Below are positions 17,327 to 26,350 of a DNA stretch of 64,000 bases, one piece after another. The position numbers were made by a program, and so were the translations under genes. The stretch spans positions 257,034-321,033 of the forward strand of contig NZ_JAQOTJ010000005.1 of NCBI RefSeq assembly GCF_028401955.1, written 5' to 3'. The notes beneath the pieces are model-generated. The model did no database searches. It was not told where the DNA came from and saw only the letters and a list, made by a program, of their open reading frames with translations. Source of the DNA: Bacillus sp. BP-3. Its GTDB lineage: Bacteria; Bacillota; Bacilli; Bacillales; Bacillaceae_G. How positions within the stretch are numbered: position 1 is the first letter of the stretch; the number at the start of each line of letters is the position of its first letter.

Positions 17327-19189
17327 ATGAAACAAAAAATGTTAGCAAAATGGGTTTGCATGTTAAGTGTACTTATTATGTTGCTAGGAGTTTCTGTTCC
17401 ACAAGTCAAAGCCGAAGTTATTCATCGTGAAAACTATCAAATGAATTGGAGTTATAGTAAATCAAAAGACAAAGAAATTAAAGCGGCATTATTCAAAACT
17501 GGATCAGGGAATGTTGCATATTGTTTAATACTAGGCTTACGTACCCCTAACGGTGAGGATTTACCAGAAATGGGGAACGCAAGTGATCCAGTATATCGTA
17601 TACTATTACACGGATATCCACAAAAAACTCCTGCCGAATTAGGTGTATCTACCCCAGCTGAAGCACATTATGCCACCCAATTAGCGATATGGATTGCTAT
17701 GGGACAATTACAAGTAGATGATTTAATACCAAAAAATCAAAATGTACATACTCTTATGAAACAATTAGTTGAAAAATCTAAAGATGAGTCAGAATCACAA
17801 AAGATTGTTTTTAATGTAAACCCTGCTGATCCCCAAACTGCAAAACAAAATGGAGACTATTTAGAAACAGGTCTATATACCATTCAAACAAACGCAATTT
17901 CTGGAACATATACCGTTCAAACTGAAAATGCACCTCAAGGAACCCAAATCTTAAATGGAAATGGGGAAAAGAAAACTACATTTTCTATCAATGAAAAATT
18001 TAAAATTTTGATCCCTAAAAATACACCTAGTGGAGATTTTAAATTCAGATTAAAATCAACATTAACGAATTTACAAGCCATTGCCTTTGATGGAGGAAAC
18101 ATCGTTCAAAATATAGGCGTATTACTACAAAGAAATAGCGAAAACATGAGTACAGATTTAGTCGTAAATTGGGAAACACTAGGATCTTTACAAATTATGA
18201 AATTAGGAGAAAAGAAACAACCTTTAAAAGGTGCTGTATTTGAAGTTTCAAGTGAAAAAAGTGACATCAAAAAAAATATCACTACAAATGATCAAGGCAT
18301 CGCTGAATTGCATCAACTTCCTATTGGAACTTACATCGTAAAAGAAATTCAAGCGCCTGATGGCTATATATTAGATACTACAGCTAAAAAAATTGAAGTA
18401 AAAACAGGTGAAACTGCTTTATTAGAAGTTAAAAATGAAAATATACATGGACAACTAGAAATATCAAAAGTCGACAGTGCAGATAACAATAAGAAACTTC
18501 CGAATGCTGAGTTCACTATCTATGATATACAAGGAAAAGAAGTCGCAAAAGGGAAAACGAATCAAAACGGTACTGCCATATTTAAACTTCCTTACGGCAA
18601 ATACACCTACAAAGAAACTTTAGCTCCTGATGGCTACGTTATTAATGATGAAACCTTTTCTTTTGAAATTAAAGACGATGGGCAAATTATTAAACATACA
18701 GTGAAGGATAAAAAGATTTCTGGAGAATTAATTATCTCAAAAGTTGACAGTGCAAATAACGACACGAAACTCCCGAATGCTGAGTTCACTATCTATGATA
18801 TACAAGGAAAAGAAATCGCAAAAGGGAAAACGGATCAAAACGGTACTGCCACATTTAAACTTCCTTACGGCAAATACACCTACAAAGAAACTTTAGCTCC
18901 TGATGGCTACGTTATTAACGATGAAACTTTCTCTTTTGAAATTAAAGAAGATGGGCAAATTATTAAACATACAGTGAAGGATCAGAAAAAGCAAACAGCA
19001 GGAACACCAAATCAACCACAACCCCCGAATAATGAGATTTCAAAAAACACGCAGCTTATAGATAAACCTATACGTAAGAATACAAGATACCTCCCATCTA
19101 CTGGAATGAAACTTCCGTCCTTACTTCTTTTTGGAATCGGATTTATTATTGCAGGAGGTTATCTGTTAAAAATGAGACAAAAAGTGTAA
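17327..19189 (+). CDS. Second thioester-domain LPXTG adhesin
   Basis: 620 aa from ATG 17327 with GTGGAG six bases upstream. It is a paralogue of the 13643-15937 protein: signal peptide (VKA cleavage), thioester residues at the same positions, Cys66 in 'AYCLIL' and Gln118 in 'ATQLAIW', intermediate domain, then three CnaB-like domains (one 'LQIMK' type, two 'EISKVD/IISKVD' types), a short Pro-rich stalk, LPSTG, helix and RQKV tail. The last two CnaB domains are near duplicates. The preceding 50 bp match those of the first copy, so the two were duplicated with their leader and probably share control. Confidence 0.9.
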   Translation: MKQKMLAKWVCMLSVLIMLLGVSVPQVKAEVIHRENYQMNWSYSKSKDKEIKAALFKTGSGNVAYCLILGLRTPNGEDLPEMGNASDPVYRILLHGYPQKTPAELGVSTPAEAHYATQLAIWIAMGQLQVDDLIPKNQNVHTLMKQLVEKSKDESESQKIVFNVNPADPQTAKQNGDYLETGLYTIQTNAISGTYTVQTENAPQGTQILNGNGEKKTTFSINEKFKILIPKNTPSGDFKFRLKSTLTNLQAIAFDGGNIVQNIGVLLQRNSENMSTDLVVNWETLGSLQIMKLGEKKQPLKGAVFEVSSEKSDIKKNITTNDQGIAELHQLPIGTYIVKEIQAPDGYILDTTAKKIEVKTGETALLEVKNENIHGQLEISKVDSADNNKKLPNAEFTIYDIQGKEVAKGKTNQNGTAIFKLPYGKYTYKETLAPDGYVINDETFSFEIKDDGQIIKHTVKDKKISGELIISKVDSANNDTKLPNAEFTIYDIQGKEIAKGKTDQNGTATFKLPYGKYTYKETLAPDGYVINDETFSFEIKEDGQIIKHTVKDQKKQTAGTPNQPQPPNNEISKNTQLIDKPIRKNTRYLPSTGMKLPSLLLFGIGFIIAGGYLLKMRQKV

Positions 19190-19216
19190 TAGAAACTACA
19201 ATACTATATAAAAAAC

Positions 19217-19259
19217 AAAAGAAGATCATCAACGATATAGTAGTTGATGATCTTCTTTT
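19217..19259 (+). terminator. Terminator of second adhesin gene
   Basis: AAAAGAAGATCATCAAC pairs perfectly with GTTGATGATCTTCTTTT (17 bp, 9-nt loop), 28 bp after the stop codon. Confidence 0.9.
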
Positions 19260-19291
19260 CTCTTTCAATGGACTTTTTTAATGCCCTCAGA

Positions 19292-19345
19292 TTTATCCCC
19301 CTATTTGTGGGCAGTACCCCCGCACTGATGGAAGTTTCACTTTAT
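19292..19345. repeat. bcr1-like short repeat bounded by TTTAT
   Basis: Starts TTTATCCCCCTATTTGTGGG, contains GCAGTA and ends GGAAGTTTCACTTTAT. Intergenic between two convergent genes, and the closest copy here to the 16071 element. Confidence 0.7.
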
Positions 19346-19437
19346 TAAGATGCTTTTAATCAAACTTTATTTCAAAGCAACCGTTTTATTTTTCGTATAG
19401 CCTTCATTATTAAGCAACTTTATTACCTCTACACATA

Positions 19438-20565
19438 TTACTCGTTATAGTCGTACTTAGGATTTACTTCAATTTTCCCTTTGTACTTAATGACTTCGAA
19501 TATGTCTCCCATTTCTGCTTTCTTAAACGTCCTGTCTCCTACGTATATCTCTTCCAGTTCTCCGTCTACCATGACTCTAAGACAGTTTTTCCTAAAGATT
19601 GTATCTTGGTATATTGTTTTATTTATCATGACCGCTTGTTTATGTTCACCGTTTCTAAGTAGTTGTCGGTCTATTAGCCCTTGACCTACAGTGGGAACAA
19701 TGATTAAAAGAATAAATAAAATTATGTATATATGTTTCTTGCTTTTCTTTTTGGTTTTTATTTGTTTACTCTCTATTGATATTTTCTTCTTCTTCTTTTC
19801 CCTCTTTTTATACAACTTTAGCCTTTCCTGTCTTCTTTTTTCATGCTCTTCCCATGTAATATTGAATGATGGGAATTTGAATCGACAATACGCCAATAAG
19901 ACAAATTCTGCCGATTCAATAGCAAATATATATAATATTATTGTTTGTACAACATAAAACTCCATGTCATCAAATGCATAATTAATATTTATAAAAATTA
20001 ATACAAGCAGAACCACTACATAGATTATCATACCAATCCATAAATATGATGTCGCTTTAGTAAAAAACGAGACAGTCCCTCCTTCCAACTTATACCCTCC
20101 ATGTTTTGCCCGTTTAAAAACATCAATTATTTCTACAATGTGAATACATATTGCCCCCAATAGTATTAAACCAATATAAACCAGTGTCTTATTGCTATAT
20201 GGAAAATCAAATATTCCTCCAACCACCATAACCATAAATGGTAATGTTGCTATCTGAAAAGAATAAAATAACATCACGATGGCTTGGAGTTTCTGTAATT
20301 TAAAAGCAACTTTCGGAGACATGTATAGCATTAAAAAAATGAATTCCAAAGCGTATAAATTTAGCTCCGTTAGTAGAACTTTCTTCTCAAAAGGGCTTAA
20401 AAAAATCTTATCACCACTCAGCAAAAAAGCTAAAAATACAATAAACATCGGTATAGAAGTATATATAAAAACCCCCAAAAAAAAGATTTTTACATTATCA
20501 GGACGAAATCGATTTCTATTTGCTATTTCGAAAAAATCTAAATCCTCTTCCTTCATTTTTAACAT
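19438..20565 (-). CDS. Polytopic membrane protein, putative T7SS immunity (fusion form)
   Basis: 375 aa, no family recognised. Six membrane helices lie in residues 25-225, then a long Lys-rich cytoplasmic stretch (about 235-278), a seventh helix 'YIILFILLIIVPTVGQGLI' and an external C-terminal domain ending 'EVIKYKGKIEV'. Residues 1-250 are clearly paralogous to the 262-aa protein at 24131-24919 (shared 'FRPDNVKIFF/FSPDVIKIFF', 'FKFPSFNITWE'). The helix-plus-C-terminal part matches the separate remnants at 23479-23794 and 23811-24030. It therefore looks like a fusion of two neighbouring gene families. Context near LXG toxins suggests an immunity role, unproven. Confidence 0.7.
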   Translation of the reverse strand: MLKMKEEDLDFFEIANRNRFRPDNVKIFFLGVFIYTSIPMFIVFLAFLLSGDKIFLSPFEKKVLLTELNLYALEFIFLMLYMSPKVAFKLQKLQAIVMLFYSFQIATLPFMVMVVGGIFDFPYSNKTLVYIGLILLGAICIHIVEIIDVFKRAKHGGYKLEGGTVSFFTKATSYLWIGMIIYVVVLLVLIFININYAFDDMEFYVVQTIILYIFAIESAEFVLLAYCRFKFPSFNITWEEHEKRRQERLKLYKKREKKKKKISIESKQIKTKKKSKKHIYIILFILLIIVPTVGQGLIDRQLLRNGEHKQAVMINKTIYQDTIFRKNCLRVMVDGELEEIYVGDRTFKKAEMGDIFEVIKYKGKIEVNPKYDYNE

Positions 20566-20625
20566 TCATTTACTACCTACTTTCTAATTTTGAGTGCTAT
20601 TAATTTAAAAGTACGGTTAAAATAT

Positions 20626-20669
20626 ATAAATCCATTTAAATTTTTCAATATATAAGTAGCTGCTATTCA
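20626..20669 (-). repeat. Short dispersed repeat, copy 3
   Basis: On the minus strand reads GAATAGCAGCTACTTATATA followed by an A-rich tract and ATGGATTTAT, matching 4339-4379 in order and spacing. It lies upstream of the 375-aa membrane protein gene. Confidence 0.55.
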
Positions 20670-20863
20670 GAACAGAACAAAACATAAACCACACTTCCCC
20701 TATGTCATCATCTTAAAATAAAAATCACTTGTTGCCTATCATAGACAATCAAGTGCTTCAAATTTGCAAGTTTTATAGTGACACTGTGACACCCTTTACA
20801 TGTTGTGACAAATAATACATTAAAACTTATTTGCCACGTTTACATACGATTCAAAATCAACTT

Positions 20864-21577
20864 CTATATCATTTTCAACACTTGTTCCTTCACATTTTCG
20901 TCAAACTTAGCGCCTTCTATATTTGCTCCTGTCCAAACTACATTGTCAAGTTTAGCACCGGTAAAATCCGCTTCTGTAAAATTCCCATTTAAAAGGGTTG
21001 CTCCTGTTAAATCTGCATTTGTAAAGTCTGCATTTCTAGCATCTACTTCTGATAAATTTGCATTTTCCAAATCCGTCTTTTCAAATTTACCACCTGTAAG
21101 AGTAGCACTGCTGAAATCTGCTCCAACACAATTTGCTTGTGTAGCATCAATTCTAGATAAATTCGCATGACGGAAAGTAGCATAATTTAAAACTGTTCCA
21201 ATTAATTCTCCATATGAAAAATCAACTTCATCAAAACAAGTCTCGAAGCAACTACTTATATTTATCTTTGCATATTTCATATTCGCTTTAGAAAAATCCG
21301 CTTCGCCAAACCTACAATCTGCAATGTGTATTTCCTCTAAATTACAACTTCTGAAATCAGCCAACTCAAAATCACAATCAAGAAACGACGCTCTCATTAA
21401 TGAAGAAGCCCTTAACATGACCCGTTTTGCCATAATACGATCTCCCATTACCTCTGACAGGTCTGAAAAAGTAAGGTCCAAATCACTCATATCTAACTGA
21501 TCTATAACCTCATCATTATATTGAGATCGATTTAATATTTCCATGACCCTTATTCTATCATTACTTTTCTCATTCAT
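20864..21577 (-). CDS. Pentapeptide-repeat protein
   Basis: 237 aa. From about residue 45 to 225 it consists of repeats of the A(D/N)LxX type, for example 'ADFTNADLTGATLLNGNF' and 'ANLSEVDARNADF', which fold into a right-handed quadrilateral beta-helix. No signal peptide or membrane helix. Some such proteins mimic DNA and protect gyrase, others serve as effector or immunity modules. The gene follows the putative immunity gene at 21597-22376 after 19 bp and is probably co-transcribed. Specific role unknown. Confidence 0.85.
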   Translation of the reverse strand: MNEKSNDRIRVMEILNRSQYNDEVIDQLDMSDLDLTFSDLSEVMGDRIMAKRVMLRASSLMRASFLDCDFELADFRSCNLEEIHIADCRFGEADFSKANMKYAKINISSCFETCFDEVDFSYGELIGTVLNYATFRHANLSRIDATQANCVGADFSSATLTGGKFEKTDLENANLSEVDARNADFTNADLTGATLLNGNFTEADFTGAKLDNVVWTGANIEGAKFDENVKEQVLKMI

Positions 21578-21596
21578 GATTACAAATTCCTTTCAT

Positions 21597-22376
21597 TTAA
21601 CTTTCCAGATAGTCCTTCCAAACAACATTAGGAGAAAAGGTTACACCTCTTCGATTCTCACGAAAACTTGGTATAGACATGACTTGAGCTGGTTCTAAAT
21701 ATTTCATTACATGTAACCAACTATCAAGTAATGTACCAATATCAGCTTCTAATGGGTTCTTTAAAAGATCTATGCAAATACCACCCCAACTCAGTTCTGA
21801 TACCACAGCTGGACTATTTAGCAACAAATCTCTACCAAACATTTCTAAAATATGGCCACCAAAGTAGGTTCTAGCTCCCATCCCTAATGGACCGTTGGGA
21901 AGAAATCGAACCGGTATAGGTTGAGAAGATATTTCCATCCACATATGTAAACGTTCACGTTCTGTATTCCACGGATAGGATAAAGGCCAAAAAATTTGAG
22001 TTACTCCATAACATGGTTTCACGATTTCTGCAATTTGGTCAGATAGCTCCAAAAAAGCTGACCATAATTTTTTTGGTATAGATTTATGAAACTCAAACTG
22101 TAAAAATGAGCGCTGGCTCCAGTTAATTTGAAAACTCCCTCTATAATTAACAGATTTATCACGATAGAGATGAACTTCAGATGCCCTACGCTCCGAAATC
22201 ACTTTTTCAATAATTTCCTCACGATTATATTCTACCCGTACCGTTTCACAGTTGCCCCAATGAGTAGGAGCAAATTTTTCATTTGACTCAAACACATCTA
22301 AAAGACGCCCTAGTATCTCTTCCTGATTAAAAGATACTGTGGGATACATTGTAATAATAAAAAAATCAGGTTTCAT
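21597..22376 (-). CDS. Putative immunity-type protein, family uncertain
   Basis: 259 aa, soluble, aromatic-rich. Patterns such as 'FFIITMYPTVSFNQEEIL', 'FWPLSYPWNTERERLHMWM', 'GPLGMGARTYFGGHILEMFG' and 'LSWGGICIDLL' recall Imm52/DUF3396-like immunity proteins of polymorphic toxin systems, but I cannot confirm the family by eye. AGGAGG lies just upstream of the ATG. It sits downstream of a degraded toxin-like fragment (22624-22940) and upstream of the pentapeptide gene, compatible with an orphan immunity gene whose toxin was lost. Confidence 0.5.
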   Translation of the reverse strand: MKPDFFIITMYPTVSFNQEEILGRLLDVFESNEKFAPTHWGNCETVRVEYNREEIIEKVISERRASEVHLYRDKSVNYRGSFQINWSQRSFLQFEFHKSIPKKLWSAFLELSDQIAEIVKPCYGVTQIFWPLSYPWNTERERLHMWMEISSQPIPVRFLPNGPLGMGARTYFGGHILEMFGRDLLLNSPAVVSELSWGGICIDLLKNPLEADIGTLLDSWLHVMKYLEPAQVMSIPSFRENRRGVTFSPNVVWKDYLES

Positions 22377-22623
22377 TTATATCCTCCTTAATACTAAAAA
22401 AATAAAGTTACATAACAACTTTTATTTATATTTTTATCCATATACCCCTACCAGGTGAATCCAGATTAAACACTTATTTATGGTTTATTTTACCACCATT
22501 TTAATTAGAACGGTGAATGTTACTCCTTAATCCCATCATCTATAATCTTACTTCTCTCTAGATGATGCTTATTAATAGTAACCCTTTCTTTGATTCGCTA
22601 TCATTGTACCGTCTCTAGTTAGT

Positions 22624-22940
22624 TCAAAATCTTTGAATGTAGCTGCTATATTCCGCTTCTAGTTTGCTTAAGTCAGTCCCACGATAGGCTCTAATAAGAT
22701 AGTTATCATCAATTATCTTACTATCAGCTTTCCCCGTACCCTTAGTAAATTCTTTTAATTCTAAATCCTTCAAACCACTCCTCAAATTCAAGTTTTCAAA
22801 AAACGGTGCTGTTTTTTCTCAAGCCACTGGTTATTTGCTACAGATGCATCAAAGGCTCCTGCTGTCTGCAATCTTGAGTCCAGATTTTTTCTAATTCGTT
22901 TTACGTTTGTATATGAATTGTATCTGTTTTCTTACTACAT
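22624..22940 (-). pseudogene. Degenerate coding remnant, possible toxin C-terminus
   Basis: Two adjacent frames look coding and join by a frameshift. The upstream one gives 'RIRKNLDSRLQTAGAFDASV' then 'ANNQWLEKKQHRFLK'; the downstream one gives 'LRSGLKDLELKEFTKGTGKA' then 'IDDNYLIRAYRGTDLSKLE', ending at a stop at 22624. There is no start codon with a ribosome site. Position directly before an immunity-like gene suggests the tail of a lost polymorphic toxin. Family not recognised. Confidence 0.4.
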
Positions 22941-22985
22941 TCAGATACATTATTATTAATCCTCCCAGCTTCTTTGCATAAAAAC

Positions 22986-23021
22986 AGAACCAATGCTTCT
23001 TCCATTAGAAACATTGGTTCT
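22986..23021 (-). terminator. Minus-strand terminator
   Basis: AGAACCAATG pairs with CATTGGTTCT across 16 nt; on the minus strand the hairpin is followed by GTTTTTATG. It probably ends the small-gene transcript from 23466. Confidence 0.65.
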
Positions 23022-23104
23022 ATTCTTAGTTATAATATAAATCTATTTCTTCTTTTCATTACATCTTTCATTTAGAAAAACAGGCGATTAAGTGACAAAG
23101 TATT

Positions 23105-23188
23105 TTAAAACTTTGTACTCCTAAATACAACATAGTTGTCTACATATTCTGGGTCTTTCTCTAAAATTATGAATTTTTTCCCACTCAT
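23105..23188 (-). CDS. Tiny ORF of 27 codons
   Basis: ATG at 23188 with AAAGGGGG eight bases upstream, reading MSGKKFIILEKDPEYVDNYV and seven more residues to a stop. No homology recognised. It may be a real small peptide or the surviving N-terminus of a deleted immunity gene. Confidence 0.3.
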   Translation of the reverse strand: MSGKKFIILEKDPEYVDNYVVFRSTKF

Positions 23189-23199
23189 AATATCCCCCT

Positions 23200-23466
23200 T
23201 TATTTGTCTCCTATTATAACTACCCCAACTACTAAGAAAACAATAATACTGATAATAACAAGAGTTGTTTTCTTACTAAATTGTGTATTAGAACTTTCTA
23301 ATACAGCCCATATAATGATAGGAAAGAGAAGAATAACAATGAGAATTTCCACTAACTTGTTACTCTTTTCCTCCTTTGAGTTCTCTTCTTCTATCACAGG
23401 TTCTACTTTATTTGGTACTTTCCTTAAGTTTATTGGATTCTTCTTTTTCTTACGTCTGTGATTCAT
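23200..23466 (-). CDS. Small two-helix membrane protein
   Basis: 88 aa. Basic head 'NHRRKKKKNPINLRK', acidic linker, then two membrane helices ('LVEILIVILLFPIIIWAVL' and 'LVIISIIVFLVVGVVII'). No family recognised. It lies within the string of membrane and remnant genes downstream of the broken LXG toxin, where a small membrane immunity protein would be expected, but there is no direct evidence for function. Confidence 0.55.
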   Translation of the reverse strand: MNHRRKKKKNPINLRKVPNKVEPVIEEENSKEEKSNKLVEILIVILLFPIIIWAVLESSNTQFSKKTTLVIISIIVFLVVGVVIIGDK

Positions 23467-23478
23467 TTCCCATACCCC

Positions 23479-23794
23479 TCAATTTGAATCATAACTTTCA
23501 AATAGCATAGTCTTTCCTTTGTACTCAACAACCTCAATGCGAGAACCAATGTCTAAACGTTTGTATACTTTCTTACTTACGCTACCTGTGTGCGTTTCAC
23601 CCTCTACTTTGTACTTGATTTCATAAGTCTTAAACCCTCTAGGTGTGTATTCTTTCACGTCTACGACTTCCGCTATACTTGACTTACCATGTTGTCTAAC
23701 TTGTTTCTAGTGTGTATGTTCCTACCCCTATGAGTAGGAACATACACACTAGAAACACTACAATACAACCAATTCTAAACCGTTTCTTTTTCAA
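23479..23794 (-). pseudogene. Frameshifted small membrane protein, paralogue of the 375-aa protein's C-terminus
   Basis: From a TTG at 23794 (GGGGT upstream) the frame encodes LKKKRFRIGCIVVFLVCMFL and LIGVGTYTLETS then stops; a shifted frame continues 'IAEVVDVKEYTPRGFKTYE', 'IKYKVEGETHTGSVSKKVY' and 'LDIGSRIEVVEYKGKTML' to a stop at 23479. The end aligns with 'GDIFEVIKYKGKIEV' of the 19438-20565 protein. The break coincides with a 23-bp inverted repeat at 23703-23756, which probably arose by inverted duplication. Confidence 0.6.
23703..23756. repeat. 23-bp perfect inverted repeat, 8-nt loop
   Basis: Arms 23703-23725 (starts GTTTCTAGTGTG) and 23734-23756, loop CCCTATGA. It lies inside a broken coding sequence and has no T-run, so it is not a terminator; it looks like a templated inverted duplication. 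Confidence 0.8.
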
Positions 23795-23810
23795 AATAAT
23801 ACCCCTTACT

Positions 23811-24030
23811 TTACATCGTAACTATGCCTTTGTATTCTAGTACTTCTATTTTAGAGCCTTTGTCTAACTTCTTGTATAACTCTTTATCTATATTACTTAA
23901 GTAAGTCTTCTCTTTTATTTTGTACTTGATTTCTAAGCGCGATGGCCGGTAACAACCAATCGTCTTTTTTTACAATTTGAGTGATACTAATTAAATTTAG
24001 CATTGACAATGCTTTATAGTAAACTTTCAT
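23811..24030 (-). pseudogene. Second degenerate copy of the small 'EYKGK' protein
   Basis: ATG 24030 starts a frame MKVYYKALSMLNLISITQIV that ends early, while another frame carries 'LEIKYKIKEKTYLSNIDKEL' and 'KKLDKGSKIEVLEYKGIVTM' to a stop at 23811. That second part matches 'YEIKYKVEGE' and 'IEVVEYKGK' of the remnant at 23479-23794. So a tandem pair of the same family has decayed independently, directly after the 262-aa membrane gene. Confidence 0.55.
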
Positions 24031-24130
24031 AAACTCTACCCCTTATACAGTAATTTATTTCTTTCGTCATAAATAGATTCTTCCACATACATAAAAAATC
24101 AGTTTACGATTATCATTTATAAATCTCATT

Positions 24131-24919
24131 TCAGTTTTTGCTTTGCTTTTGCTCTTCTCTTCTTCTATTTGCTATAAATTCTTGACGCTCCTTTTCGTGT
24201 TGCTCCCATGTTATATTAAATGATGGGAATTTGAAGCGACAGTATACCAATAGGATAAATTCTGCTGATGCAATGGCGAATATATATAATATTACTGTTT
24301 GTACAATATAAAACATAATTGGTTCTATCTGAAAAGGAATACTTACAAAGATCAACACCAAAAGGACAATCACATAAATAAACATTCCAATTGATAATTG
24401 TAGTTTCCTAGCAGTGAAAAGTGAAACTACTCCTCCTTCCAACCTATAGCCTCCATATTTTGCCTTTTTAAAAGTATTGATTGTTACTACAATATGAGTA
24501 GCTATTGCTCCCAATAATAACAAAGCAAAATAAACTAATGTTTTATTTTCGTAGGAAAATCCAAATACACCTTTAATCAACACAAACATATATGGTAATG
24601 TTGCTATCTGAAAAGAATAAAATAACATCACAATGCTTTGGATTTTCTGTAATTTAAAAGCAATTTTTGAAGACGTGAATAGCATTAAAAAAATAAATTC
24701 CAAGATGTATAATTTTATCTCGGCTTGTACAACTATTTTCTCAAACGGCCCTAAAGAAATCTTATCTCCATTCAGTAAAGCACCTACAAACATGATGCCC
24801 ATCGGTATAGAAGTATATATAAAAACTCCCCAAAAGAAGATTTTTATAACATCAGGACTAAAGCGATCTTTACATGTAATTTTAAATGCATCTAAGTCTT
24901 CTTCTTTTATATTCCCCAT
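24131..24919 (-). CDS. Six-helix membrane protein, putative LXG immunity
   Basis: 262 aa with six predicted helices between residues 25 and 230 and a charged cytoplasmic tail 'HEKERQEFIANRRREEQKQ'. It is paralogous to residues 1-250 of the 375-aa protein but lacks that protein's seventh helix and external domain; remnants of such a piece follow downstream. It starts 31 bp after the broken LXG toxin gene, the usual place of the immunity gene. A polytopic membrane protein would suit a toxin with a glycine-zipper membrane segment. No known family recognised. Confidence 0.65.
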   Translation of the reverse strand: MGNIKEEDLDAFKITCKDRFSPDVIKIFFWGVFIYTSIPMGIMFVGALLNGDKISLGPFEKIVVQAEIKLYILEFIFLMLFTSSKIAFKLQKIQSIVMLFYSFQIATLPYMFVLIKGVFGFSYENKTLVYFALLLLGAIATHIVVTINTFKKAKYGGYRLEGGVVSLFTARKLQLSIGMFIYVIVLLVLIFVSIPFQIEPIMFYIVQTVILYIFAIASAEFILLVYCRFKFPSFNITWEQHEKERQEFIANRRREEQKQSKN

Positions 24920-24950
24920 TCATTTATCCTACCTTCTAATGTTATATAAA

Positions 24951-26349
24951 TTACCAAAATATTGATTTCAGTTCTTTCAGTGCCGAGCTTCCCTTGTTCA
25001 CTACTACGTTTGTCATTTTTATAAATTCTTTATAATTACCAGACTTTATATTATATTCTAAACCTTCCGTCCGTTTTACTAATTTCTTTGTTCCACTAAC
25101 TACACTTTCTCCTCCTAAAATTTCCAATTTCGTATTCAAAGCTATCGAAACTCCAATCCCTACTGCTGCTCCACCTATTGTCCCTAGCGGTCCTAAAACT
25201 GTTCCAACAACTGCTACTCCTTTAAAGAATTTCCCAGTGCCCTTGAGTTTTTCGAATGTTTCTGGCCATTTCTTAGGATTTAATTCATCCAGACTTTTTT
25301 GAAATTCAGTTCCAAATGAGTCCCCCCACCTATTTCCAAAAGCTTTTACAAAACCTTTTTCCTTCCAATTCATTTTGAAATCATGATAGGCCTCAAATTC
25401 AGGTAATTTATAAATATCTTTTAATGTCTGTTTTCTTGCAGTTCTTGTTACTTTGTTATAATCAATTTTAAATTTATCTTGAAAAATAAATTTAACAATA
25501 GAATCTTCATTAGCATCTGTAGTTAAAAGTTTCGAAACTTTCACAATATCGTTTCTTTTAGAAGTTTCAAATATATATGTCCCTTTTCCTTTCCGACCAT
25601 TAACATCAAATTTGACACTAAATCCAAGCGTTGTTTTCATATAAACAAGGCGTAGAAGCCCGGAGAATATACCTACCACACCTTTTTAGCATTTCCAATA
25701 TTTACCTTTTTTTTGGCACTAGCAACAATACCCGCAAACCATCCTTCAGGTAAAATTTTCTCTGCCGCACCAATAGAGAAATCTCCACCATTAGCTTGGA
25801 CTCGATTCATTCCATCATCTAGCCCACGCATCATTTCATCAAAATCTTGCAAGTCCTGTTGTTGACTATTATAAGCTTCTAACTTTTCTAACGTATCACT
25901 GATTTCTTTTTGACTTTTAGAATATCCTTCCGTAATCCCTGATGATGATGGATATTGAATTGGTACAATGTCACTAATCGTCCCCACTGTTTGTTGCGCT
26001 TCTTCATTGGAATGATTAAATGCTTCACTATATCCATTAACTTTTTTCTTTACCTCATCTAAATAACTACCATAAATTTTTGTATCTGCATCACTGTCAA
26101 CTGAACTATTAAAATCTCCAATTGCTTTTTGAAATTGAAGATCTAAAACCATAAATGCAGAGATGATACCCCCGTGAACTGTAAATAATCTTTAATTCCA
26201 TCAGTTGTTTTCCCTTGAAGGGAGTTAATTTCTATAAACTCACCTATTTTTTGTGTTAAAGATTCCAGGTGTTGATTCAACTCATTTGTACTTGCTTGAA
26301 ATCTACTTTGAAGTTCTTTCACTTCCTGTAACTCAATATTTTTATCCAT
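24951..26349 (-). pseudogene. LXG-domain type VII toxin, broken by two frameshifts
   Basis: Three consecutive frames reconstruct one LXG protein. Frame 1 (26349-26143) gives 'MDKNIELQEVKELQSRFQAS', nearly identical to the intact toxin at 27927-29339. A base loss near 26190 shifts to the frame with 'VHGGIISAFMVLDLQFQKA' and 'YPSSSGITEGYSKSQKEISD' (to 25673). A second shift at about 25675 leads to the C-terminal toxin part (to 24951), which includes a glycine-rich membrane segment 'VGTVLGPLGTIGGAAVGIGV'. The N-terminal LXG domain would bind export chaperones and the C-terminus would damage membranes. As read, it cannot be made as one protein. Confidence 0.85.
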
Positions 26350-26350
26350 G

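Larger units (their letters stand above)
22377..23104. other. Intergenic stretch with toxin-like debris
   Basis: Holds a degraded reading frame at 22624-22940 and a minus-strand terminator at 22986-23021. The parts 22377-22623 and 23022-23104 show nothing I can assign. Confidence 0.5.

Noticed and set aside
19691-20587. Plus-strand ORFs of 88 and 102 codons
   Set aside because: Opposite-strand shadows of the 375-aa membrane protein; composition follows its complementary codons.
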